DNA of 54,043 nt from CAUJIW01 sp963205175 (GCA_041060555.1 JBEUDS010000024.1); one strand, 5' to 3'. Numbered from the stretch's first letter, positions 35,069 to 44,131 are shown. The notes: generated by a model from the letters alone, not told the origin. Made by a program: numbers and translations.

Positions 35069-36154
35069 ATGAAGATGCGGGCTGTCATAGCGTCTGTGGC
35101 GTTGATGTGGGGCGTGGGCGCGGGCGCGCAGACAGTGCCGCCGTTTCCCGACCAGCCGGAGCCTCCGGTGCCTGATTACGGGTCGGCCAGCGCCTGGGCC
35201 GCGAGGCCGGCGGCACCCGGGGCTAGCGCGACCGTACCCGGGGGCGCGTCCGCGGCGGCGGTCGCGGCCGCGGTCGACGTCTTTTACATTCACCCGACGA
35301 CAATGCGCTCGACGACGCGCTGGAACCAGGCGCTGGCCGACAGCGCCATCAACGCCTGGACCGATGCCAGCGTCATTGCCCGTCAGGCCAGCATCTTCAA
35401 CGGCTGCTGCCGGGTGTTCGCGCCGCGCTACCGCCAGGCAACCACGCTCGCCCTGTTCAACATGGCAGCCAGCGGCCAGAAGGCGTTCGACCTTGCTTAC
35501 GGCGATGTCCTGCGCGCCTTCGACCACTATCTGCAGCATGACAACAACGGGCGACCCTTTGTTCTGGCAGGGCATAGCCAGGGCGGTTCGCACCTGTCGC
35601 GCCTGCTGGCGGACCGCATCGACGGTACGCCGCTGCGACGGCAGCTGGTGGCGGCCTATGTCGTCGGCATGAACGTTGCCGAGGGTGATTTCTCCCGCAT
35701 GTACAAGTCCCTTGTCGTTTGCGAGACGCCAAGGCAGACCGGGTGCGTCGTCGGCTGGAACGCGCTGCTGCCGACGGCAGACCTGGCTGATTTCGCCAGG
35801 CGCTCTGAGCAGCGCTATATTGATCGTCATGGGGATGACGCCGGCAAGACGACGCTGTGTGTCAATCCGCTGACGTTTGATCGCCGGCAGCCGGTCGCGG
35901 CCGCTGCGCGCAGTCTGGGCGCGGTGCCCGGCGAGCCGGGTGCGCAGGCGGTGGCGCCGCTGGTCGCTGGCAAGGTGGCGGCCCGCTGCGAGCAGGGCGC
36001 GCTGGTGGTCGAGCCGGACGCCGCGCTGGCACTGCCGCCGCTACCGGGTGGCAGCATGCACTATCATGATTTCGGCCTGTTCTACGCCGACGTGCGGGAG
36101 AACGCGAAGCAGCGCGCCGAGGCGTTTATCGCCGCCCGCCGCACTGCCAGGTGA
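35069..36154 (+). CDS. DUF3089 exported alpha/beta hydrolase
   Basis: 361 residues. Signal peptide MKMRAVIASVALMWGVGAGA, cut near AGAQT. The DUF3089 domain has VDVFYIHPTTM near the start and the nucleophile elbow GHSQGGSHLSRLL; the catalytic His is probably in the C-terminal MHYHDFGLFY. It is a periplasmic serine hydrolase of unknown substrate. AGGGAGG stands 6 nt before the ATG. An Ala/Pro-rich linker follows the signal. It is divergent from the efflux operon, so it might share its regulation, though nothing proves it. Confidence 0.88.
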   Translation: MKMRAVIASVALMWGVGAGAQTVPPFPDQPEPPVPDYGSASAWAARPAAPGASATVPGGASAAAVAAAVDVFYIHPTTMRSTTRWNQALADSAINAWTDASVIARQASIFNGCCRVFAPRYRQATTLALFNMAASGQKAFDLAYGDVLRAFDHYLQHDNNGRPFVLAGHSQGGSHLSRLLADRIDGTPLRRQLVAAYVVGMNVAEGDFSRMYKSLVVCETPRQTGCVVGWNALLPTADLADFARRSEQRYIDRHGDDAGKTTLCVNPLTFDRRQPVAAAARSLGAVPGEPGAQAVAPLVAGKVAARCEQGALVVEPDAALALPPLPGGSMHYHDFGLFYADVRENAKQRAEAFIAARRTAR

Positions 36155-36330
36155 GCGATAGCCCGTTCCTGCTGATCGCGCTGGCCCGACACCGGCTTGC
36201 GCCACGGAGACCCTGATATCGGTGATCCAACTGTCCGACTGGTGGAGTGAGGCGCGCCTCCGGCGGTGATCACCGGCCCGGTGAGGCAGAGTCTGGCGCC
36301 ACCGGAATTTGCGCCAAGAGGGGGGAGCCC

Positions 36331-37161
36331 ATGATCCGTCGCGCCTTTGCCGATCTGCCGCATGGGCAATTACACTATCGCACGGCCGGAGACGACAGCA
36401 CGGCGTTACCGCTGCTCGTGCTGCATCCCTCGCCGGGCAGTGGCCGGCAGATGGTGTCGCTCGTCAGTGCCCTGGCTGGCGACCGCCGGGTTCTGGCACC
36501 CGACACGCCGGGTCACGGCGATAGCGCGCCCTTGGCCATGGTGTCGCCCACAATGCAGGACTATGCCCGCACGATGCTGGACTTTCTTGACGTGTCGGGG
36601 ATCAGCCGTTGTGACGTCTTTGGCAGCCACACCGGCGCGGCCATCGCCCTGGAAATGGCCATTCTGGCACCGCATCGCGTCGGCCGGGTGATCTGTGAAG
36701 GCCTCGGTGTGTTCTCGCCGGAGCAGCAGGCGCAGTTCCTGGAGCATTATGCCCAGCCGTTCACGCCGGATCTCGACGGCGCCTATCTGGCACGGGCCTT
36801 CCAGTTCTGCCGCGACCAGTATCTGTTCTATCCCTGGTTCGATCGCCGGCAGGAAGCCCGTCGCACCGGCGGCCTGCCGCCCCCGGATCATTTCCATGCC
36901 TGGCTGGTGGAAGTGCTGAAGGCCGCCGAGACCTACCATCTGGCCTATCGCGCGGCGTTCAGCTGGCCGGCCCTCGAACGGCTGCCGGTCGTGCCCAGGC
37001 CGGTGCTGATGTGTTCGGCGGCCGATGACCCGTTGTTCGACTGCACCCGCGACAGCACGGCCTTGCTGGCGGATGCATCCTTCGCGGCCCTGCCGTGCTT
37101 TGCCGATCCGGACTTCGATGCCACCCGCCGCGCGGCGTATCTCGCGTTTCTGGAGGGCTGA
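36331..37161 (+). CDS. Alpha/beta-hydrolase-fold protein with atypical nucleophile elbow
   Basis: 276 residues with the alpha/beta fold: LLVLHPSPGSGRQ oxyanion region, APDTPGHGDS and a helical cap. The elbow reads FGSHTGAAIALE, so the usual Ser position of GxSxG is taken by His100, and no C-terminal catalytic His is apparent near PCFADPDFD. Related GYHTGS-type elbows occur in other proteobacterial proteins (from memory). It may be a non-hydrolytic member or use another mechanism. AGAGGGGGGAGCCC precedes the ATG. The membrane-protein gene begins 4 nt after its stop. Confidence 0.85.
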   Translation: MIRRAFADLPHGQLHYRTAGDDSTALPLLVLHPSPGSGRQMVSLVSALAGDRRVLAPDTPGHGDSAPLAMVSPTMQDYARTMLDFLDVSGISRCDVFGSHTGAAIALEMAILAPHRVGRVICEGLGVFSPEQQAQFLEHYAQPFTPDLDGAYLARAFQFCRDQYLFYPWFDRRQEARRTGGLPPPDHFHAWLVEVLKAAETYHLAYRAAFSWPALERLPVVPRPVLMCSAADDPLFDCTRDSTALLADASFAALPCFADPDFDATRRAAYLAFLEG

Positions 37162-37165
37162 CCGC

Positions 37166-37819
37166 ATGACGCTGACAATACTCACCCTGCTGCACCTGCT
37201 GATCTTCACCTACTGGCTGGGGGGTGACCTGGGCGCCTTCTATGCTTCTTCCTTCCTGACCGATCGCCGGCGCACGGTGCCGGAACGTCTGCTGGCGCTG
37301 AAGATCATCAACAATGTCGACATGGCGCCGCGGACCGCGCTCATCCTGGCCTTGCCTACCGGCTTGCTGCTGGCGGCGGAGAAGGGCTGGCTCGCGTTGC
37401 CGGCGCCGGTGCTGGCGGGCGTGACCGTTCTCGCTCTGGCGTGGCTGGCGCTGGCCTGGCGGGTGCACATGGCCCATGGCGCGGCCGAGGGCGCGCGCAA
37501 GCTTGATCTTGCCGTGCGCTGGCTGATGCTGGCGGGGCTGGTCGGTACGGGTCTGGCCACGCTGGCCGGCCTGCTCGCCTTGCCGCTGTTTCTCGGCCTC
37601 AAGATGCTGGCGTTGGCCGGCTGCATCGCGCTGGGCGTGCTGGTGCGGGTGTTGCTGGTGCCGCTGGTGCCGGCGGTCCGCCAGATGGCCGCCACCGGCG
37701 CCACCGACCAGACCGACGCGGCGATTGCCGGTGTCATCGCCCGGACGCGGCCGGCGGTGATGGGCATCTGGGTGTTGCTGCTGGCCGCGGCGGTGCTCGG
37801 GCTGGCGACGCCGGCCTGA
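37166..37819 (+). CDS. Multi-pass membrane protein, unknown
   Basis: 217 residues with about six hydrophobic segments: LTILTLLHLLIFTYWLGGDL, TALILALPTGLLLA, VLAGVTVLALAWLAL, then LMLAGLVGTGLATLAGLLAL and two more. The opening HLLIFTYWLGGDLGAF with a lone His resembles the first helix of DUF2269/CopD-like membrane proteins, but the match is weak. It is very closely coupled to the alpha/beta-fold gene, so the two may work together. Confidence 0.75.
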   Translation: MTLTILTLLHLLIFTYWLGGDLGAFYASSFLTDRRRTVPERLLALKIINNVDMAPRTALILALPTGLLLAAEKGWLALPAPVLAGVTVLALAWLALAWRVHMAHGAAEGARKLDLAVRWLMLAGLVGTGLATLAGLLALPLFLGLKMLALAGCIALGVLVRVLLVPLVPAVRQMAATGATDQTDAAIAGVIARTRPAVMGIWVLLLAAAVLGLATPA

Positions 37820-37823
37820 GCGG

Positions 37824-37840
37824 GGCGGGGCTTCCCCGCC
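37824..37840. terminator. Bidirectional hairpin terminator
   Basis: GGCGGGG and CCCCGCC flank a CTT loop between convergent genes, touching the stop codon of the VOC gene. A T tract is absent on both sides. Confidence 0.5.
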
Positions 37841-38724
37841 TAGGCGGCCTCGATTACCTCCAGCAGCGCGCCTTCGGGTGTCTTGAGCACGCCACAGCGC
37901 TTGCCGCCATAGAGCGGGCCGTCGCGCACCACTGGCGGGCTGAACCACGCGACGTCGAGGGCGTCGAAATCGGGATGGAAGATCGAGCAGATGGCGACGC
38001 CCGGTGGCAGCGCACCGGGATGGCAGGGGCGCTCGGTGGCGGCCGCCGGATACTGGTCGAACTCCAGGAAGACATCACCCTGCCAATTGGCGGTGACGAT
38101 TTCGTGCAGGTCGGTCATCGGCAGGTCGAACGCCTTGGCGATCATGGTGTAGCGGATGGCCATGGGGTCGGTGACCGCCAGGCGCAAATTCTCGGCGAAC
38201 CACGCCGTCGTCGCCCGCATGTCGGGGCAGGCGAGCACGAGGATGAACAGCTTGTCGATCAGCGATCCCGGGCGCGGCAGGCCGCTGTCGGGATCGTCGG
38301 TGGTGATTTCCGTCAGGTACACCGTCTCCTGGTCCGGGCCGCGCACCTGCATCGGGTGAATGGTGGGAATGCCGGCGATTTTGGTCGGCGGACCGATCAC
38401 CTCGAACGGCGATTGCAGCATCCGTTCGTTGACCGCCATCACGTCCTGCACGCAGATCTCGATGGCCGCCCAGCCGTAGGTCCGGATCGGCCGATAGTCG
38501 GGCACCGGGTCGCCTTCGACGAAGCGAAGGAAGACGTCCGCACCCGAGGCCGGCCGGCAGATGGCATAGCGTCGTCCGGCGCTGGCCGGCGTGCCCCAGG
38601 CGTCTGCCAGTTCGGCTGGAAGCGTTCCCTGCTCCGCGATCGCATAATCCAGCCAGGTGGTGAAGCGCGCGACCGTGGCGTCGAGATCGGTGACCGTCAG
38701 GGTGGCGCCGCGCAGCAGGTTCAT
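37840..38724 (-). CDS. Double VOC-domain protein
   Basis: 294 residues with two vicinal-oxygen-chelate modules, about 1-140 (RGATLTVTDLDATVARFTTW) and 155-294 (IDKLFILVLACPDMRATTAW). The family includes glyoxalases, extradiol dioxygenases and bleomycin-resistance proteins. Candidate metal ligands are scattered His and Glu residues, but a complete extradiol H-H-E set is not obvious. Function unknown. It is transcribed alone and is divergent from the gene at 38938. Confidence 0.82.
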   Translation of the reverse strand: MNLLRGATLTVTDLDATVARFTTWLDYAIAEQGTLPAELADAWGTPASAGRRYAICRPASGADVFLRFVEGDPVPDYRPIRTYGWAAIEICVQDVMAVNERMLQSPFEVIGPPTKIAGIPTIHPMQVRGPDQETVYLTEITTDDPDSGLPRPGSLIDKLFILVLACPDMRATTAWFAENLRLAVTDPMAIRYTMIAKAFDLPMTDLHEIVTANWQGDVFLEFDQYPAAATERPCHPGALPPGVAICSIFHPDFDALDVAWFSPPVVRDGPLYGGKRCGVLKTPEGALLEVIEAA

Positions 38725-38937
38725 GTCATCTCCAGCCGGATTGAGTCAGGCGACAGGGAATGCGGATACGGCCATCGTTCCATACGGCCGAGGGCCTGCT
38801 GCCAAGTGTCGTGCGGCTCCTGCCTGCTGTGCGGATAGTCGCCATCAAGCAGGTGGGGGCGGGGCGGCGCCGTCCCTAGTTGTAGGGCACGCTGGCCTGT
38901 CGGTCGCCTCGTCAATACCGTGTTGAAAGTTGATCCT

Positions 38938-39660
38938 ATGCAGCATCGCACCATCAGTGGGAAAATTCTCTACACCTCACGCAAGCCCGAACGCATGGGC
39001 GAGGAGCGCGGCCGGGAGTATTTCACCTTCACCGTCCATGGCGACGGCAAGCGCACCATGCGCGCCCGCTGCGAGATCGAGGAACCGCATCCCACCGTGC
39101 TGCGGGACATCACCTACTCGCTCGACGAGAACGACATGCCGATGGACTGCTTCGTACGCCTGACCATTGGCGACAAGTTCATGGGTTCGGGCCTGTTCAT
39201 TATCCGCGACGGCTATGTGGAGTGCGAAAGCTATGGCCCGTCCATCGGCCGCATCTCGCAGCGGATGAAGATCGTGGGCAGCTTCGACGGCTTTGGCACC
39301 CACCCGATCCAGGGCGACGCCTACATCACCAAGAAGCTTGATCTGTCGCGTGGGCCGCACGTCCACCAGCTGCGCACTTTCCTGCCGTCGCCGGATCATC
39401 GGGGCGCGACGCCGCCACTGATTGCCGAGGCCAACATCCAGCTGGCCTATATCGGCGAGGAGACCGTCACGGTGAAGGCGGGCACCTTCGATTGCCGCCA
39501 TTTCCGCTTCACCGACGAGCATGGCGGCATGGCCACCGACAAGGGTGGCCATCCTCCTTACGACCTGTGGGTGACGGCTGATGAGGACGCCATCTTCATC
39601 CAGGGCGGCGTCGGCGGTTACATGCAGACCTGGTACGAACTGGTCGAGCTGAGCCGCTAG
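38938..39660 (+). CDS. Conserved hypothetical, DUF3108-like
   Basis: 240 residues, no signal peptide or membrane helix. Mostly beta strands. The segment VKAGTFDCRHFRFTD followed later by YDLWVTADEDAIFIQG resembles DUF3108 and similar beta-sandwich folds. No catalytic motif. The start at MQHRTISGKIL is chosen because the family-like sequence begins there; a GTG 18 nt upstream is possible and no good ribosome site is present for either. Convergent with the serine hydrolase. Confidence 0.7.
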   Translation: MQHRTISGKILYTSRKPERMGEERGREYFTFTVHGDGKRTMRARCEIEEPHPTVLRDITYSLDENDMPMDCFVRLTIGDKFMGSGLFIIRDGYVECESYGPSIGRISQRMKIVGSFDGFGTHPIQGDAYITKKLDLSRGPHVHQLRTFLPSPDHRGATPPLIAEANIQLAYIGEETVTVKAGTFDCRHFRFTDEHGGMATDKGGHPPYDLWVTADEDAIFIQGGVGGYMQTWYELVELSR

Positions 39661-39671
39661 CGACGGTGCTT

Positions 39672-39700
39672 CCGGCGGGTGGCGATGCGCGACCCGCCGG
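39672..39700. terminator. Bidirectional hairpin terminator
   Basis: CCGGCGGGT and ACCCGCCGG pair perfectly over 11 nt between two convergent genes; CAAGTGTTTC follows on the plus strand. Confidence 0.6.
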
Positions 39701-39708
39701 CAAGTGTT

Positions 39709-40944
39709 TCAGGGTCTGGGCTGCGGTTGCGGCAGGACCTCGCCTGGCTGGCGCCGGATTCCCCCGATCAGCAGGTTGGGCAGCTTGCTGTTGTCCCAGT
39801 CCACCGTCTTGGGTGGTGTGGGGCCAAGCCGCAGGGCGACGATGCCGGTCGCGCGCGACACATAGATAGTCTGGTTGCTGTTGCCGTCGAACAGGAACAG
39901 GTCGCGGTCGAGATAGGGCTCGCTGTGCAGCACTTTCGGGCCGGGGCTGTCTGGCGCGCCGAAGCCGCGCCGCTCCACATAGGGGCCGGCCACCCAGACG
40001 CCCAGTCCGTAGTGCGGATTCTCCGGGGTGCCGCGCGCCATCTGGTCGACGAAGCCCGCCGGCAGCAGGCGTTCGCCGTTCACCATGCCATCGTTCAGCA
40101 GCAGAATGCCAAGCCGCAGCCAGCTCTCCGCCGGCAGCGTCATGCAGCATCCGGAGTGCGCGAGGCCACCGGCACGATCGACCCAGATTTCGCCGCCGGC
40201 CGCCCCGATCGGGGCCAGGACTTCCCGGCCGATGAAGTCGGCGTAGCGTTGCCGCGTGGCGCGTTCGAGCACGATCGCCACCAGCTCGGATGTGGCGTTG
40301 CTGTAGCCGTAGCGGGTGCCGGGCGGATGCAGCAGAGGGTAGTTGTGGATCAGGTGCCAGCCGTGATCGGGGTCGAGATAGACCCGGTTGATCGGGTGGT
40401 CAGGATCGGCGCTGAACATCTGCTCCAGCAGGCCGGTGCGCATGTCCAGCAGGTGGCGGATCAGGATGGTGGCCTTGGGGGTGCCCCGCCACTCCGTGAT
40501 ATAATCGGCCACTGGCGTATCGAGCGACCGAAGGTGCCCCAGCGCCAGTGCCCGGCCGACCGCGATCGCGGTCAGTGGCTTGGAGAGCGACTTGGAGACC
40601 AGCTGGGTATCGGCGGTTGTGGCACCGAAGTAGTCGGCCCGTTCGAGCGCGCCATGGCGCCAGACCAGGAAGGCCGATGAACTGGCGGCGGCGGCATAGG
40701 CGGACGCGGCGGCCAGCGCATCGCCGCGGATGGTGGTGGTGTTCGCCGGTCGCTGGGGCAGGGGCTGGGGCGTTGTCGCGCCGGGCACGGCTTCCATGGG
40801 CGCGTACTGGGTGAAGATGCCGCCGGCCTTCATGGTCGCCTCGAAGCGGGCGCGATAGAGCGCCGCCAGCTCGTCGCTGGTGAGCGGCGTCGTGGTGGCT
40901 GCCGCCATGCCGGCGATGACAAGGACGGATGCGAGGGCATTCAT
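39709..40944 (-). CDS. Beta-lactamase-fold serine hydrolase
   Basis: 411 residues with a short signal peptide (MNALASVLVIAGMAAA). The class-C beta-lactamase/esterase fold is shown by the SxxK motif in VSKSLSKPL and the YxN motif in RYGYSNATSEL. The third motif is probably HSEP or a later GRG-like position. Members include esterases, D-aminopeptidases and 6-aminohexanoate-dimer hydrolases, so resistance should not be assumed. AAAGGGGAG precedes the ATG; a longer in-frame start hides the signal peptide. Transcribed alone. Confidence 0.88.
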   Translation of the reverse strand: MNALASVLVIAGMAAATTTPLTSDELAALYRARFEATMKAGGIFTQYAPMEAVPGATTPQPLPQRPANTTTIRGDALAAASAYAAAASSSAFLVWRHGALERADYFGATTADTQLVSKSLSKPLTAIAVGRALALGHLRSLDTPVADYITEWRGTPKATILIRHLLDMRTGLLEQMFSADPDHPINRVYLDPDHGWHLIHNYPLLHPPGTRYGYSNATSELVAIVLERATRQRYADFIGREVLAPIGAAGGEIWVDRAGGLAHSGCCMTLPAESWLRLGILLLNDGMVNGERLLPAGFVDQMARGTPENPHYGLGVWVAGPYVERRGFGAPDSPGPKVLHSEPYLDRDLFLFDGNSNQTIYVSRATGIVALRLGPTPPKTVDWDNSKLPNLLIGGIRRQPGEVLPQPQPRP

Positions 40945-41202
40945 GGCGGTCTCCCCTTTCCTGGTCTTTCCTGAATGTCGGCGGAACCCAGGCGTCGCCG
41001 CCTTTTGCACACATTGGTGGCGGGATCAGTACAGCGGTGCCGCCATGCCGCAAACAACGACTCGACCTTCTGTATCCGACAGGCGACCATGACGGGCGGC
41101 CTCTGGCCGCCTGCCTAGAAATCGATGCCGCGCAGCGTCGGCGTGTCCAGCATGCTCCGGTTGAACGCGGCTGGTGTGGCGCATGTCATGCCGTCACGGG
41201 CG

Positions 41203-43554
41203 TTAGGCTTTATTCACGCAGGCGAGATAGGGGGCGCGGACGATGGCGGCGGCAGCGACCATGTTGGTGAGTGCCTGCCGGACCTCCTCCCAGCGGCGCG
41301 TCTTGAGGCCGCAATCCGGATTGACCCAGAGTTGCCCCGCAGGGAGGCACCGGCCGGCCCGTTTCAGAAGATCGACCATTTCAGCCACCGTCGGTATGCG
41401 CGGCGAATGGATGTCGTAGATCCCTGGCCCGATTTCGCTGGGGTACTGATAGGTCACAAAGGCATCCAGAAGTTCCATCTTTGAGCGTGCGGTCTCGATG
41501 GAAATCACATCGGCATCCATGGCGCTGATCGCGCCGATGATGTCGTTGAACTCGGAATAGCACATATGGGTGTGAATCTGGGTTTCCGGCCGGACGCCGG
41601 AGGCGGTGATGCGGAAACATGCGACCGCCCAGTCGAGATAGCCTTGCCAGTCACGGCGTCGCAAGGGCAGGCCCTCGCGCAGGGCGGCCTCGTCGATCTG
41701 GATGATCGCGGCGCCAGCGGCTTCCAGGTCAGTCACTTCATCGCGCATGGCGAGCGCGATCTGGCGGCAGGTCATCGCGCGCGGTTGATCGTCACGCACG
41801 AATGACCATTGCAGGATCGTCACCGGTCCTGTCAGCATACCCTTTACCGGACGTTGGGTGAGGCTCTGGGCGTACCGCCACCAGTCGATGGTAATCGGTC
41901 CGGGTCGCCTGACATCGCCGTAGATGATTGGCGGCCGGACGCAGCGCGAGCCATAGCTTTGCACCCAGCCCTGACGAGTAAACGCGAACCCGGAAAGCTG
42001 TTCGCCAAAATACTGCACCATGTCGTTGCGCTCGAATTCGCCATGCACCAGCACGTCGAGTCCGATTTCCTCCTGCCAGCGGATCGCCCGCTCGGTTTCC
42101 GCCCTCAGGAACTCCGTGTAGCCGGCATCGTCCAGCTCGCCCTTTCCGTGCGCGGCCCGGGCGTTGCGTACCTCCGCGGTCTGCGGGAAAGAGCCGATCG
42201 TGGTGGTCGGAAGTGGTGGCAGATCCAGGATCGACCGCTGAAGTTTGATGCGGTCTGAAAAGGCGACAGCACGTTTTGCATAGTCGGGGGTAGTCTGCAT
42301 CAGGCGATCGCGGACCAGCCGGTTGTTGGTCAGCGAGGACATGCGGCGACCGGCGATAGAATCCGCATTGGCGGCCAGCTCGGCGGCGATGATGTAGCGC
42401 CCCTCGGACAGGCCGAGGCTGAGCACGGACAACTCTTCCAGTTTCTGCACAGCGAACGCCAGCCAGTCCTTCACGTTCGCATCGAGCTTTGTTTCGAGCG
42501 AAAGGTCGATCGGTGTGTGCAGCAGCGAGCAGGAAGGAGCGATCTGTATATCGCCGCGGCGTCTCGCCATGGGTTCGTAGCGGTCGAGCAACGCCGTCAA
42601 ATCCGCCTTCCAGACGTTGCGGCCATCGATCACGCCAAGCGACAGTACAAGATCATGCCGTGCGTTCGCCAGCACGGCGTCGAGCTGCTCAGGCGCACGG
42701 ACAAGATCGATATGAAGGCCGGCGACCGGCAGTGATAGCGCGGTTTCGAGGTTGTCGCCCAGGGTGCCGAAATAGGTCGTCAGCATCAGCTTGATGCCAT
42801 CTACAGACGTCAGGTCGGCATAGGCCTGGCGGAACGCGGTGCGTGCGTCGTCGTCGAGATCAAGGACGAGCGCCGGCTCGTCGATCTGAACCCAATCCGC
42901 GCCTGCCGCGCGCAGGCGGGTCAGTAGCTCGATATAGACCGGCAGGAGTTCGGATAGCAGTGACAGCGGCTTGACGCTGTCATGCGCTGATTTGGCGAGT
43001 AACAGCCAGGTGACAGGGCCGAGAATCACTGGCCGGGTATGGTGCCCCAGGGCGCGGGCTTCGCGGAAATGGTCCACGGGCTTGGTGCTGCTCAGCGTGA
43101 AACGCTGACCTGGCGACACCTCCGGTACCATGTAGTGATAATTGGTGTCGAACCACTTGGTCATTTCCTGTGCCGGCACGTCTCCAGATGCCCCGTGGCC
43201 GAGATCGCGCCCATGGCAGCAGCCAGAGTGCTGCTGTTGCGTGTGTGTGCCGCGCGCCATCGCAAAGTAGACATCAAGTGAGTCCGGCTCACCCAGCGGG
43301 CGGTAAATTTCGGGGATGGCACCCACCATGACGCTGGTGTCCAGAACCTGATCGTAGAGCGAAAAATCATTGCTGGGGATGATGTGTACGCCGGCGGCTT
43401 TCTGGCGGTCCCAGTTGGCGGCGCGTAGCTGGGCGGCGCTATCCAGCAGCTGGGCCTGATCGAGGGTGCCAGCCCAGTAGGCCTCCAGGGCAGACTTGAG
43501 TTCTCGGCGGTGGCCGATACGGGGAAATCCAAGATTAGCGGCGACAACAGACAT
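41203..43554 (-). CDS. metE: Cobalamin-independent methionine synthase
   Basis: 783 residues. It transfers methyl from 5-methyltetrahydrofolate triglutamate to homocysteine. The N-terminal domain starts NLGFPRIGHRRELK. The C-terminal catalytic domain has QIDEAALREG, the zinc ligands in HTHMCYSEF, and the later Cys in WVNPDCGLKTR. Start MSVVAANLGF with GAAGGAGA upstream. A His/Cys/Gln-rich insertion of about 23 residues lies at 103-125, before EMTKWFDTNYHY. Expression is controlled by the cobalamin riboswitch upstream, implying a MetH elsewhere. Confidence 0.96.
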   Translation of the reverse strand: MSVVAANLGFPRIGHRRELKSALEAYWAGTLDQAQLLDSAAQLRAANWDRQKAAGVHIIPSNDFSLYDQVLDTSVMVGAIPEIYRPLGEPDSLDVYFAMARGTHTQQQHSGCCHGRDLGHGASGDVPAQEMTKWFDTNYHYMVPEVSPGQRFTLSSTKPVDHFREARALGHHTRPVILGPVTWLLLAKSAHDSVKPLSLLSELLPVYIELLTRLRAAGADWVQIDEPALVLDLDDDARTAFRQAYADLTSVDGIKLMLTTYFGTLGDNLETALSLPVAGLHIDLVRAPEQLDAVLANARHDLVLSLGVIDGRNVWKADLTALLDRYEPMARRRGDIQIAPSCSLLHTPIDLSLETKLDANVKDWLAFAVQKLEELSVLSLGLSEGRYIIAAELAANADSIAGRRMSSLTNNRLVRDRLMQTTPDYAKRAVAFSDRIKLQRSILDLPPLPTTTIGSFPQTAEVRNARAAHGKGELDDAGYTEFLRAETERAIRWQEEIGLDVLVHGEFERNDMVQYFGEQLSGFAFTRQGWVQSYGSRCVRPPIIYGDVRRPGPITIDWWRYAQSLTQRPVKGMLTGPVTILQWSFVRDDQPRAMTCRQIALAMRDEVTDLEAAGAAIIQIDEAALREGLPLRRRDWQGYLDWAVACFRITASGVRPETQIHTHMCYSEFNDIIGAISAMDADVISIETARSKMELLDAFVTYQYPSEIGPGIYDIHSPRIPTVAEMVDLLKRAGRCLPAGQLWVNPDCGLKTRRWEEVRQALTNMVAAAAIVRAPYLACVNKA

Positions 43555-43617
43555 AAAATCTCCTTCGGCACTGCCGTTGGCGTGCCGTTCAAGAAATGAC
43601 AAAGGGAAGGGAGGTGA

Positions 43618-43658
43618 GGCGCGCCGTGTCAGGCCATTGTGTCAGGACAAGGCGCGCC
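43618..43658 (-). other. Hairpin between riboswitch and metE
   Basis: Two copies of the self-complementary GGCGCGCC, at 43618 and 43651, flank 25 nt that contain a second stem (TTGT with ACAA) and a repeat of GTGTCAGG. It could form an expression-platform or antiterminator stem for metE; no T tract follows, so its role is uncertain. Confidence 0.4.
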
Positions 43659-43879
43659 ACCGCATTCGATACGCCTCGACATTGATGGCGACCGGACAGC
43701 TGGTGGAACGCAGTGCGGAAAATGACATCGACCTATCACCTGATTGCCGGGCGGGGAGGTCGAGCCGTGGGCGCGCGAACGAAATTCACATCCGCATCGC
43801 CGGAGGGATGGGAGGGACGAGCGTTGTTTTCGCGCGGTCCACCGGAGGCACCCCCGTCCGAGGAACGTTATCGCGTCGC

Positions 43880-44074
43880 AGGCAGGTCTCCTGGCTCACG
43901 GGTCGTCACGTCGGTTCCAGCCTTCCCGGCGCCCTCGGTCGCCAGTGACATGAAAATCGGAACCGCCGCTCGCCGCTCACAGTTGCGGGGGCAGCGCCGG
44001 AATCCGTCCTGCGAGGACGTCACCGGCTTCCCGTCTTAGCCCCTTCGCCAGTTCGGCGTCGGGGAACCTCGACG
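43880..44074 (-). promoter_or_regulatory. Cobalamin (B12) riboswitch upstream of metE
   Basis: Read on the minus strand, the conserved elements follow in order: AAGCCGGTGACG, GGCGCTGCCCCCGCAACTG, GTCACTGG, CGCCGGGAAGG and the 3-prime end GAGCCAGGAGACCTGCC. These match the AdoCbl riboswitch core including the B12 box. It lies about 325 nt upstream of metE, all of that span being untranslated. It should lower metE expression when cobalamin is present, as established for riboswitch-controlled metE genes. Confidence 0.92.
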
Positions 44075-44078
44075 CATC

Positions 44079-44108
44079 ACTACAAGCATGACGCGCGGGC
44101 GGCGTCAA
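44079..44108 (-). promoter_or_regulatory. Putative metE promoter
   Basis: On the minus strand TTGACG is followed after 18 nt by TGTAGT. The predicted start would be near 44072, at the 5-prime edge of the riboswitch. Both boxes match the sigma-70 consensus only in part. Confidence 0.4.
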
Positions 44109-44115
44109 GAAGAAT

Positions 44116-44131
44116 ATAAAGAATTCTTTAT
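44116..44131. promoter_or_regulatory. 16-bp perfect palindrome upstream of metE
   Basis: ATAAAGAATTCTTTAT is fully self-complementary and AT-rich in a GC-rich genome. It lies just upstream of the -35 box of metE. It is a good operator candidate for a methionine-pathway regulator, for example of the ArsR-type SahR/SamR group known in Proteobacteria; I could not check the consensus. Confidence 0.6.
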
